A stretch of DNA of 64,000 nucleotides from Pseudomonadota bacterium (GTDB lineage: Bacteria; Pseudomonadota; Gammaproteobacteria; Burkholderiales; Burkholderiaceae_C). The stretch lies in the NCBI GenBank assembly GCA_022566735.1, contig JADFIG010000001.1, positions 1 to 64,000 of the forward strand, given 5' to 3'. Below the pieces are notes generated by a model. It was not told the origin of the DNA and searched no databases. It saw nothing but the letters and a program-made list of their open reading frames with translations. The translations under genes were made by a program, and so were the position numbers. This document shows, one piece after another, positions 1-7,857 of this stretch (positions within the stretch are counted from its first letter, which is position 1; each line of letters starts with the position of its first letter).

Positions 1-634
1 GGCCAGACGCGCGGCCGGCCGCGCGCCGCGACGAATCGGCGACGACGACGGCCCGGTGCGCGCCGATCGCGTCCCGCGTCAGCGCGCCGCTCACGGCGGC
101 CAGCGGATGGCGCGGCGACACCGCGAACACCCACTCCATCGCACCCAGCTCGAACCACTTGAAACCGGGAATCGCCGGCGGCTCGTTGGTCGCGCCGATC
201 ACCAGGTCCGCGCGCCCGTCGCGCAGCGCTTCCCAGGTCCCGCCGAGCACTTCGTGCGTGAAACGCAGTGACACGCCCGAGTCGAGCGCATCGAATGCGC
301 GCACGACCGGCAACAGCGTGTCGAACTCCAGCACCTCGTCGCTGACGATCCACAGCCGGTCTTCCCAGCCGCTCGCGACCTGCCGCACGCGCTGCGTCAG
401 CCGCGCGACGTCCAGCGCCAGCCGCGCCGCTTCGTCGGTCAGCAACTGGCCGGCCGGCGTGAGCTGCAGCCGGTAGCCGCGGCGGTCGAACAGCAGTGCG
501 TCGAAGCGCGTTTCGAGCTGCCGCGCCGCGTGCGACACCGTCGACGGCGCCTTGCCGAGCCGCGCGGCCGCGCGCGACAGGCTGCCGGTGGCGCGGATCG
601 CGTCGAGCAGCGCAAGTTCGTCTTCGGACAGCAT
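1..634 (-). CDS. LysR-family transcriptional regulator (3' end outside window)
   Basis: The reading frame begins at ATG 634 and runs off the left edge after about 211 codons, so the C-terminal third is missing. The N-terminus is a typical LysR winged helix (about residues 1-60), with the recognition-helix stretch KAPSTVSHAARQLETRF followed by LLFDRRGYRLQLTPAG. The effector-binding domain starts near residue 90. It is divergent from the chimeric gene at 952, so the 635-951 gap is probably the shared promoter region and may hold its own operator. Codon use is Burkholderia-like (GCG, ACG, CCG). The regulated pathway cannot be inferred. Confidence 0.88.
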   Translation of the reverse strand, partial: MLSEDELALLDAIRATGSLSRAAARLGKAPSTVSHAARQLETRFDALLFDRRGYRLQLTPAGQLLTDEAARLALDVARLTQRVRQVASGWEDRLWIVSDEVLEFDTLLPVVRAFDALDSGVSLRFTHEVLGGTWEALRDGRADLVIGATNEPPAIPGFKWFELGAMEWVFAVSPRHPLAAVSGALTRDAIGAHRAVVVADSSRRAAGRASG

Positions 635-951
635 GGGCACGCTCCGGTGTGGGGTTGTCGTGGATCTGTCGTGGATCGTAAGGCAGCGGCGGGCCGAGGT
701 CCAATCGCGCGACGGGGCCGCGTCGTCTGAGAATGCCCGTCACTCCTGACGGATGCCCCCGGGCCAGCGTTGCATGATGCCCCGTTTCGCCGGCCGCCCG
801 CGTCGCCCTGCCGGGATGCCGTGCACCGTGCGGCCGGTTCGTGCATCGAGCGCAACCCGCGAGCCGTCACGCCGCGCGGAACCACCCATTCTTTCGTCGC
901 CTTCGGTATGCTGATCGGCACGAAATTTCAGCAATCGAGGTAACCACTGCG
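635..951. promoter_or_regulatory. Divergent intergenic region between LysR gene and ATP-grasp chimera
   Basis: This gap of about 317 bases separates divergent genes and should contain both promoters. A GAGG ribosome-binding sequence lies at about 937-940 before ATG 952. I could not identify a convincing -35/-10 pair or a clear LysR box by eye, and I see no intact gene here. Confidence 0.4.
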
Positions 952-2286
952 ATGGACATCGCGATCCGCATCGAAGGCCGTCACGACCTGACGGGGCAGA
1001 TCTTCCGGCAACTGCGCACCGCGATCGTCGACCGCGACGCGGAGGCCGCCGAGCGGCTGATTCCGTTCGACATCGTCCCGCGCATCATCTCGGGCGCCGA
1101 ATGGAGCCGGCTGTCGCTCGGCATCGAGCAGCGCGTGATGGCGCTCAACGCGTTCCTCGACGACATCTACCACCGCCAGGAAATCGTCCGCGCGGGCATC
1201 GTGCCGAAGCACCTGATCGCGCACAACGAAGCGTTCATCCCGGAGATGATCGATTTCCGGCCGCCCGGCAACGTTTACACGCACATCATCGGCGTGGACA
1301 TCGTGCGCACCGGCGAGAACGAATTCTACGTGCTGGAAGACAACGCGCGCACGCCGTCCGGCGTGTCGTACATGCTGGAAAACCGCGAGACGATGATGCA
1401 GCTCTTCCCGGAGCTGTTCCAGCAGGTGAAGGTGCGCCCGGTCGAGACCTATCCGCAGATGCTGCGCCAGTCGCTCGCGGCCGTGTGCCCGCCGGGCGGC
1501 AATGCCGACAACCCGACCGTCGCCGTGCTCACGCCCGGCATCCACAATTCCGCGTACTACGAACATTCGTTCCTCGCCGACCAGATGGGCGTGCATCTCG
1601 TCGAGGGCAGCGACCTGCAGGTGATCGACGGCCGCGTCGCGATGCGCACGACCGAAGGCTTCCAGCCGATCGACGTGCTGTATCGCCGCGTCGACGACGC
1701 GTTCCTCGATCCGCTCACGTTCCGCCCCGATTCGGTGCTCGGCGTCGCGGGGATCATGGACGTGTACCGCGCGGGCAACATCACGATCGCGAACGCGCCC
1801 GGCACCGGCATCGCCGACGACAAGGCGATCTACTCGTACATGCCGGAGATCGTCGAGTTCTACACGGGCCGCAAGGCGCTGCTGGAGAACGTGCCGACCT
1901 GGCGCTGCGGCGAAGCCGACAGCCTGAAATACGTGCTCGACCATCTCGACGAACTGGTCGTGAAGGAAGTGCACGGCTCGGGCGGCTACGGGATGCTGGT
2001 CGGGCCGTGCGCATCGAAAGCCGAGCTCGAAGCCTTTGCCGCGAAGCTGCGCGCGCGCCCCGCGAACTACATCGCGCAGCCGACGCTCGCGCTGTCCACG
2101 ACGCCGATCCTGACCGAAGCCGGCCTCGCGCCGCGCCACGTCGACCTGCGGCCGTTCGTGCTGGTGTCGGACCGGATCCGCATCACGCCGGGCGGACTGA
2201 CGCGCGTCGCGCTGAAGGAGGGATCGCTCGTCGTCAACTCGAGCCAGGGCGGCGGCACCAAGGACACCTGGGTGCTGGCCGACTGA
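952..2286 (+). CDS. Circularly permuted ATP-grasp type 2 protein with a foreign N-terminus
   Basis: From about residue 34 (ERLIPFDIVPRII) to the end this 444-residue protein matches the circularly permuted ATP-grasp family, with the conserved YVLEDNARTPSGVSYMLENR, VVKEVHGSGGYGML and VNSSQGGGTKDTW segments. The family is predicted to form amide or peptide bonds using ATP. The complete paralogue at 11949 has about 70 residues before ERLIPFD. Here they are replaced by about 30 residues resembling the N-terminus of a MocR/GntR-type regulator (GRHDLTGQIFRQLRTAIVD). The gene is probably a deletion fusion that has lost part of the ATP-grasp N-terminal region. It is followed 65 bases later by the alpha-E gene. 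Confidence 0.85.
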   Translation: MDIAIRIEGRHDLTGQIFRQLRTAIVDRDAEAAERLIPFDIVPRIISGAEWSRLSLGIEQRVMALNAFLDDIYHRQEIVRAGIVPKHLIAHNEAFIPEMIDFRPPGNVYTHIIGVDIVRTGENEFYVLEDNARTPSGVSYMLENRETMMQLFPELFQQVKVRPVETYPQMLRQSLAAVCPPGGNADNPTVAVLTPGIHNSAYYEHSFLADQMGVHLVEGSDLQVIDGRVAMRTTEGFQPIDVLYRRVDDAFLDPLTFRPDSVLGVAGIMDVYRAGNITIANAPGTGIADDKAIYSYMPEIVEFYTGRKALLENVPTWRCGEADSLKYVLDHLDELVVKEVHGSGGYGMLVGPCASKAELEAFAAKLRARPANYIAQPTLALSTTPILTEAGLAPRHVDLRPFVLVSDRIRITPGGLTRVALKEGSLVVNSSQGGGTKDTWVLAD

Positions 2287-2350
2287 GCCGGACGCGACCG
2301 CGCGCCCCGCGACCGGGGCGCCAACCGAACGAAGACGGAGTGGACACGAG

Positions 2351-3292
2351 ATGCTTCTGGGACGTACTGCAAGCGGTCTCTACTGGATGTACCGCTATAT
2401 CGAGCGCGCGGAGAACATCGCGCGCATCGTCGATGCCGGGCTGCGGATGGCGCTCACGCGCACGTCCGACGCGCCGGCCGAATGGTCGTCGGTGCTCGTC
2501 AGCTCGGGCACGGACGACGGCTACCGGCAGAAATACGACGCGTATGCGGCCGATACCGTGACCGACTACCTGCTGCGCGACCGCGACAACCCGTCGAGCG
2601 TGCTGTCGTGCATCGACGCCGCGCGCTCGAACGCGCGGATGGTGCGCACGGCGCTCACCCGCGAGGCATGGGAGAGCGTGAACGGCGCGTGGCTCGCGCT
2701 GCGCCGCGCGCTCGCGCAGCCGGTGCCGGAGAGCGAACTGCCGGCCGTGCTCGACCAGGTGAAGCGCGAAACCGCGCTGATCCTCGGCAGCTTCTACAGC
2801 ACGATGCTGCGCAACGAGATCTTCGATTTCGCGCAGATCGGCGCGTTCGTCGAGCGCGCCGACAACACCGCGCGGATCATCGACGTGAAATACCACCTGC
2901 TGCTGCCGTCGGTGTCGCACGTCGGCACGATCCTCGACAACTACCAGTGGGAGACGATCCTGCGCTGCGTCGCCGCGCACCGTTCGTACCGCTGGGTGTA
3001 CGACGTGCAATACAAGCCGATGAACATCGCCGACTACCTGATCCTGAACGGCCGCATGCCGCGTTCGCTGCGTTATTGCTACGGGCGCGTCGTGTCGAGC
3101 CTGAACCTGCTCGCAAAGGATTACGGTGTGACACACCCGTGTCACGACACGGCCACGAAGATCCTGCAAATGCTGTCCGACACCTCGGTCGAGCGGATCT
3201 TCAAGAGCGGCCTGCACGAGTTCCTGACCGACTTCATCGGCCGCAACAACAGCCTCGGGCTCGAAATCGCCCAGGCTTACAACTTCGACTGA
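2351..3292 (+). CDS. Alpha-E domain-containing protein
   Basis: This 313-residue, almost wholly helical protein starts MLLGRTASGLYWMYRYIERAE, the family signature found next to circularly permuted ATP-grasp genes. An internal ERADNTARIIDVKYH repeat of the same motif lies near residue 165. Its biochemical role is unknown; gene neighbourhoods suggest it works with the ATP-grasp and transglutaminase-like proteins in a peptide-forming or peptide-modifying complex. It ends eight bases before the next gene, which implies one operon. Codon use is Burkholderia-like. Confidence 0.9.
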   Translation: MLLGRTASGLYWMYRYIERAENIARIVDAGLRMALTRTSDAPAEWSSVLVSSGTDDGYRQKYDAYAADTVTDYLLRDRDNPSSVLSCIDAARSNARMVRTALTREAWESVNGAWLALRRALAQPVPESELPAVLDQVKRETALILGSFYSTMLRNEIFDFAQIGAFVERADNTARIIDVKYHLLLPSVSHVGTILDNYQWETILRCVAAHRSYRWVYDVQYKPMNIADYLILNGRMPRSLRYCYGRVVSSLNLLAKDYGVTHPCHDTATKILQMLSDTSVERIFKSGLHEFLTDFIGRNNSLGLEIAQAYNFD

Positions 3293-3300
3293 GACTTGCC

Positions 3301-4308
3301 ATGCGACTCGCCATCCGACACATCTCGCGTTATCAGTTCGACGATCAAGCCACCCATGCGCTGCAACGGCTGCGGCTGCGCCCGCAGTCGGGCCCCGGGC
3401 AGACGGTGCGCGCGTGGCAGGTCACGATCGACGGCGTCGAGCCGTCGCTGTCCTATGCCGACGGGCTCGGCAACCGGATCGACCTCGTGCGGCACGACCG
3501 CGGCGCGAAGGCCGAGATCGTCGTCGTCGCGGCCGGCGTCGTCGAGACGCAGGACCGCGCGGGCATACTCGGCCATCCTGAAGGTTATGCACCGCCGTGG
3601 ATCTTCGAACGCGAAACGGCGCTGACGAAGGCCGGCGACACCGTGCGCGCGCTGGCGCAAGCGCTGCCGATCGAGCCGCACAGCCTCGACGCGCTGCACT
3701 GGCTGATGACGGAAGTGCACGACCGCATCGCGTATGCGCCGAACCTGGCCGCCGACGCTCCGGTCGACGCGGAAACCGCATTGCAAAGCGGCGAGGGCAC
3801 GAGCCGCGACCATGCGCATGCGTTCATCGCGGCCGCGCGCGTGCTGAAGATTCCCGCGCGCTACATTTCGGGTTACGTGCTGGCGGACAGCGCGATGCAG
3901 CGCATCGCCGACGCGAAGCAGAACGCGGGCGACGTCGAGGAGGAAGAAGCGCTCGCGCTGCAGAGCGGCGAGGGCATGCAGCAGGTGCTCGGTGCATCGC
4001 ATGCCGCGCAGTCGCAGTCGCAGTCTCAGTCCCAGTCGCAATCGCAGGGGATGCCGCAGCCGGCGCACGGCGCGCAGTCGCAGGCGGCCGGGCTGACGCA
4101 GCAGCCCGCTGGCCATGCGTGGGCCGAGGCGTATGTGGAGGGGCTCGGCTGGGTCGGGTTCGATCCGTTCATGAATCGCTGCCCGGACGAGCGCTACGTG
4201 CGCATCGCGGTCGGCCTCGACTATCGCGACGCGCAGCCGGTGACGGGGCTCGGCGCGACGGCCGTCGGTGTCGAGATCAGCGTCGTGCAGACGCCCGAGC
4301 TCGTCTGA
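3301..4308 (+). CDS. Transglutaminase-like protein with Ser in place of the catalytic Cys
   Basis: This 335-residue protein has the bacterial transglutaminase N-terminal domain (about 1-85) and a papain-fold core. The active-site segment reads EGTSRDHAHAF, so the usual nucleophilic cysteine is serine. The His/Asp region (GHAWAEAYVEGLGWVGFDP) is intact. A low-complexity Gln-Ser run, built from CAG-TCG/TCT codons at about 4009-4050, lies between the two parts of the core and looks like an expanded microsatellite. The protein may be a non-catalytic binding subunit or use serine. It sits between the alpha-E gene and the DUF2126 gene. Confidence 0.85.
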   Translation: MRLAIRHISRYQFDDQATHALQRLRLRPQSGPGQTVRAWQVTIDGVEPSLSYADGLGNRIDLVRHDRGAKAEIVVVAAGVVETQDRAGILGHPEGYAPPWIFERETALTKAGDTVRALAQALPIEPHSLDALHWLMTEVHDRIAYAPNLAADAPVDAETALQSGEGTSRDHAHAFIAAARVLKIPARYISGYVLADSAMQRIADAKQNAGDVEEEEALALQSGEGMQQVLGASHAAQSQSQSQSQSQSQGMPQPAHGAQSQAAGLTQQPAGHAWAEAYVEGLGWVGFDPFMNRCPDERYVRIAVGLDYRDAQPVTGLGATAVGVEISVVQTPELV

Positions 4309-4404
4309 CCTCGCGCACGTTTTCGCCGAATCCGCCAGGCCGGGGTGCCGCGTCGCATCGAGCGCGACGCGGCGCGCGGCCGGCCCAACCCGAACCGAGC
4401 TCCC

Positions 4405-7400
4405 ATGTCCATCCACGTCGCGCTGCATCACACCACCCGCTATCGCTACGACCGGCTCGTCAATCTCGGCCCGCAGGTCGTGCGCCTGCGGCCCGCGCCG
4501 CACTGCCGGACGCCGATCCTCGCGTATTCGATGACGGTCGAGCCCGCGCAGCACTTCATCAACTGGCAGCAGGACCCGTTCTCGAACTATCTCGCGCGGC
4601 TCGTGTTTCCGGAGCGCACCGAGCACTTCGAGATCACGATCGATCTCGTCGCCGAGATGTCGGTGTACAACCCGTTCGACTTCTTCCTCGAAGCCAGCGC
4701 GGAGCAATACCCGTTCAGCTATGACGACGCGCTGAAGACCGAGCTCGCACCGTATCTCGTGTGCGATCCGCAGACGAGCGCGTCGCCGCTGTTCCGCGCG
4801 TATCTCGACGGCGTCGACCGCACGCCGGCCGGCACCGTGAACTTCCTTGTCGCGCTGAACCAGCAACTGCAGCGCGACATCGGCTATCTCGTGCGGATGG
4901 AGCCGGGCGTGCAGACGCCGGAGCAGACGCTCGAACTGGCCTCGGGCTCGTGCCGCGACAGCGCATGGCTGCTCGTGCAGCTGTGCCGTCATCTCGGCAT
5001 CGCCGCGCGCTTCGTGTCGGGCTACCTGATCCAGCTCACGCCCGACGTGAAGTCGCTCGACGGCCCGAGCGGCACGTCGGTCGACTTCACCGACCTGCAC
5101 GCATGGTGCGAGGTCTACCTGCCGGGCGCCGGCTGGATCGGCTTCGACCCGACCTCGGGCCTGCTCGCCGGCGAAGGCCACATTCCGCTGGCGTGCACGC
5201 CGCAGCCGACCAGCGCCGCGCCGGTCGAGGGGCTGATCGACGAGTGCGAGGTGTCGTTCGAGCACGAGATGACCGTGACGCGCGTGTACGAATCGCCGCG
5301 CGTGACGAAGCCGTACACGGAATCGCAATGGGATGGCGTGCTGGCGCTCGGCACGCAGGTCGACGGCGCGCTGGCGGCCGGCGACGTGCGGCTCACGCAG
5401 GGCGGCGAGCCGACCTTCGTGTCGATCGACGATCGCGACGGCGCCGAATGGAACACCGACGCGCTCGGCCCGACCAAGCGCGGCTATGCGACCGAACTCG
5501 TGCAGCGGCTGCGCGCCGAATATGGCGACGGCGGCTTCCTGCATTTCGGGCAGGGCAAGTGGTACCCGGGCGAGCAACTGCCGCGCTGGGCGCTGTCGAT
5601 CTTCTGGCGTGCCGACGGCCAGCCCGTGTGGCACGATCCGTCGCTGTTCGCCGACGAGCGCGAGCCGTCCGCCTATACGACCGACGACGCGAAGCGCTTC
5701 ATCGACGCGCTCGCCGCGCGGCTGAACCTGACCGGCGAATTCATCCGGCCCGGCTACGAGGACGTGTGGTACTACCTGTGGCGCGAGCGCCGGCTGCCGG
5801 TCAACGTCGACCCGTTCGACTCGCGTCTCGACGACGAGCTCGAACGCGCGCGGTTGCGCAAGGTCTTCGAGCAGCAACTCGACAGCGTGGTTGGCTACGT
5901 GCTGCCGGTCAAGCGTACGGAAGCCGCGCCCGGCCTCGACGGCCCGCGCTGGCAGACGGGCCCGTGGTTCTTCCGCGACGAGCGGATGTACCTCGTGCCC
6001 GGCGATTCTCCGATGGGCTATCGGCTGCCGCTCGATTCGCTGCCGTGGGCGAGCCGCGCCGACTATCCGTATCTCGTCGAGCGCGACCCGTTCGCGCCGC
6101 GTGACGCGCTGCCGGATGCCGCCGCGATCCGCGCGCGCTACGCGGGGCCGGCCGATGCGCCGCGCTACCTGTCCGGCGTGCATCGCGAGGCAGCCGCGCA
6201 GACCGTGATGCAGTGGCGCGACGACGGCACGGCCGGCAACGGCCGGCCGGCCGCGCGCGACCCGGGTCGCCAGCCCGAGCGCTTCGAATCGGCTGCATGG
6301 ATCACGCGCACCGCGCTGTGCGTCGAAGTGCGCAACGGCATCCTGTACCTGTTCATGCCGCCGCTTGCCGCGCTCGAGGATTATCTCGAGCTGCTCGGTG
6401 CGATCGAGCTGACCGCGCACGCGCTGGGCGTGAAGCTCGTGCTGGAAGGCTATCCGCCGCCGCGCGACGCGCGGCTGAAGCTGTTGCAGGTGACGCCCGA
6501 TCCCGGCGTGATCGAGGTGAACATCCATCCGGCCGGCAACTTCGACGAGCTCGTCGATCACACCGAATTCCTATACGACGCCGCGTGGCAATCGCGGCTG
6601 TGCAGCGAGAAGTTCATGGTCGACGGCCGCCACGTCGGCACGGGCGGCGGCAACCACTTCGTGCTCGGCGGCGCGACGCCGGCCGACAGCCCGTTCCTGC
6701 GCCGCCCGGACCTGCTCGCGAGCCTGATCGCGTACTGGCACAACCATCCGTCGCTGTCGTACCTGTTCTCCGGGCTCTTCATCGGGCCGACGAGCCAGGC
6801 GCCGCGCGTCGACGAAGCGCGCAACGACCAGCTCTACGAACTCGACATCGCGTTCGCCGAGATCCAGCGCAACAAGCTGCTGTTCGGGCAGGACATGCCG
6901 CCGTGGCTCGTCGACCGTGTGCTGCGCAACCTGCTGGTGGACGCCACCGGCAACACCCACCGCAGCGAGTTCTGCATCGACAAGCTCTACTCGCCCGACG
7001 GGCCCACCGGCCGCCTCGGCCTGCTGGAGCTGCGCGCCTTCGAGATGCCGCCCCACGCGAAGATGAGCCTGGTGCAGCAGCTCTTGCTGCGCGCCCTGGT
7101 GGCCTGGTTCTGGCGCGAGCCCTACCGGGGCCACGGCGCCACGCGCCTGACGCGCTGGGGCACCGGCCTGCACGACCGCTTCTTGCTGCCCAGCTTCGTC
7201 GAGATGGACTTCGCCGACGTGCTGGCCGAGCTGCAGATGGCCGGCTTCGACTTCGATGCCGCCTGGTTCGCGCCGCACTTCGAGTTCCGCTTCCCCTGCA
7301 TCGGCGAGGTGCAGTCCGCCGGCGTGCGCCTGAGCCTGCGCGCTGCGCTGGAGCCCTGGCACGTGATGGGCGAAGAAGGCTCGGCCGGCGGCACCGTGCG

Positions 7401-7842
7401 CTATGTCGATTCGTCCATGGAGCGCCTGGAAGTGCGCGCCACCGGGCTCAATGGCAACCGCCACGTGGTCACCGTCAACGGCCGCATCCTGCCCCTGCAC
7501 CCCACGGGCCGGGTCGGGGAGTTCGTGGCGGGCGTGCGTTTCCGCGCCTGGCAGCCGCCGTCCTGCCTGCACCCGACCATCGGCGCGGATGCGCCGCTGA
7601 CCTTCGACGTGGTCGACACCTGGCTCAAGCGCTCCCTGGGCGGCTGCCAGTACCACGTCGCCCACCCGGGCGGCCGCAGCCACGACAGCTTCCCCGTCAA
7701 CGCCTGCGAGGCCGAAAGCCGCCGCCTGGCGCGCTTCTTCCGCATGGGCCACACGCCGGGCGCGATGGACGTGCGGCCGCTGCCGGCCGGCCTGGAGCAC
7801 CCGCTGACGCTGGATTTGCGCCGCACCCAGGGCGTGGCTTGA
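4405..7842 (+). CDS. DUF2126 transglutaminase-like protein, mosaic gene
   Basis: The 1,145-residue length and domain order are typical of the family: transglutaminase N-domain, papain-fold core with intact Cys (ELASGSCRDSAW, about residue 185) and His (DLHAWCEVYLPG), then the large DUF2126 region to the C-terminus. The start at 4405 was chosen because MSIHVALHHTTRYRYDRL matches the family N-terminus. The frame is intact, yet codon use switches at about 6,930: upstream Thr/Ala/Pro are mostly ACG/GCG/CCG, downstream mostly ACC/GCC/CCC. The last 300 or so codons therefore come from a different lineage from the first 840 or so. Confidence 0.9.
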   Translation: MSIHVALHHTTRYRYDRLVNLGPQVVRLRPAPHCRTPILAYSMTVEPAQHFINWQQDPFSNYLARLVFPERTEHFEITIDLVAEMSVYNPFDFFLEASAEQYPFSYDDALKTELAPYLVCDPQTSASPLFRAYLDGVDRTPAGTVNFLVALNQQLQRDIGYLVRMEPGVQTPEQTLELASGSCRDSAWLLVQLCRHLGIAARFVSGYLIQLTPDVKSLDGPSGTSVDFTDLHAWCEVYLPGAGWIGFDPTSGLLAGEGHIPLACTPQPTSAAPVEGLIDECEVSFEHEMTVTRVYESPRVTKPYTESQWDGVLALGTQVDGALAAGDVRLTQGGEPTFVSIDDRDGAEWNTDALGPTKRGYATELVQRLRAEYGDGGFLHFGQGKWYPGEQLPRWALSIFWRADGQPVWHDPSLFADEREPSAYTTDDAKRFIDALAARLNLTGEFIRPGYEDVWYYLWRERRLPVNVDPFDSRLDDELERARLRKVFEQQLDSVVGYVLPVKRTEAAPGLDGPRWQTGPWFFRDERMYLVPGDSPMGYRLPLDSLPWASRADYPYLVERDPFAPRDALPDAAAIRARYAGPADAPRYLSGVHREAAAQTVMQWRDDGTAGNGRPAARDPGRQPERFESAAWITRTALCVEVRNGILYLFMPPLAALEDYLELLGAIELTAHALGVKLVLEGYPPPRDARLKLLQVTPDPGVIEVNIHPAGNFDELVDHTEFLYDAAWQSRLCSEKFMVDGRHVGTGGGNHFVLGGATPADSPFLRRPDLLASLIAYWHNHPSLSYLFSGLFIGPTSQAPRVDEARNDQLYELDIAFAEIQRNKLLFGQDMPPWLVDRVLRNLLVDATGNTHRSEFCIDKLYSPDGPTGRLGLLELRAFEMPPHAKMSLVQQLLLRALVAWFWREPYRGHGATRLTRWGTGLHDRFLLPSFVEMDFADVLAELQMAGFDFDAAWFAPHFEFRFPCIGEVQSAGVRLSLRAALEPWHVMGEEGSAGGTVRYVDSSMERLEVRATGLNGNRHVVTVNGRILPLHPTGRVGEFVAGVRFRAWQPPSCLHPTIGADAPLTFDVVDTWLKRSLGGCQYHVAHPGGRSHDSFPVNACEAESRRLARFFRMGHTPGAMDVRPLPAGLEHPLTLDLRRTQGVA

Positions 7843-7857
7843 TGCGATGATGGCGAC

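Noticed and set aside
928..2139. Long minus-strand open frame opposite the first ATP-grasp gene
   Set aside because: It mirrors a strongly conserved plus-strand gene, has biased His/Arg-rich composition and no family features; it is a GC-rich shadow.
3277..6561. Open frame of about 1,090 codons on the minus strand
   Set aside because: It lies antisense to the transglutaminase and DUF2126 genes and its repetitive Arg/His/Ala sequence arises from third-position GC bias.
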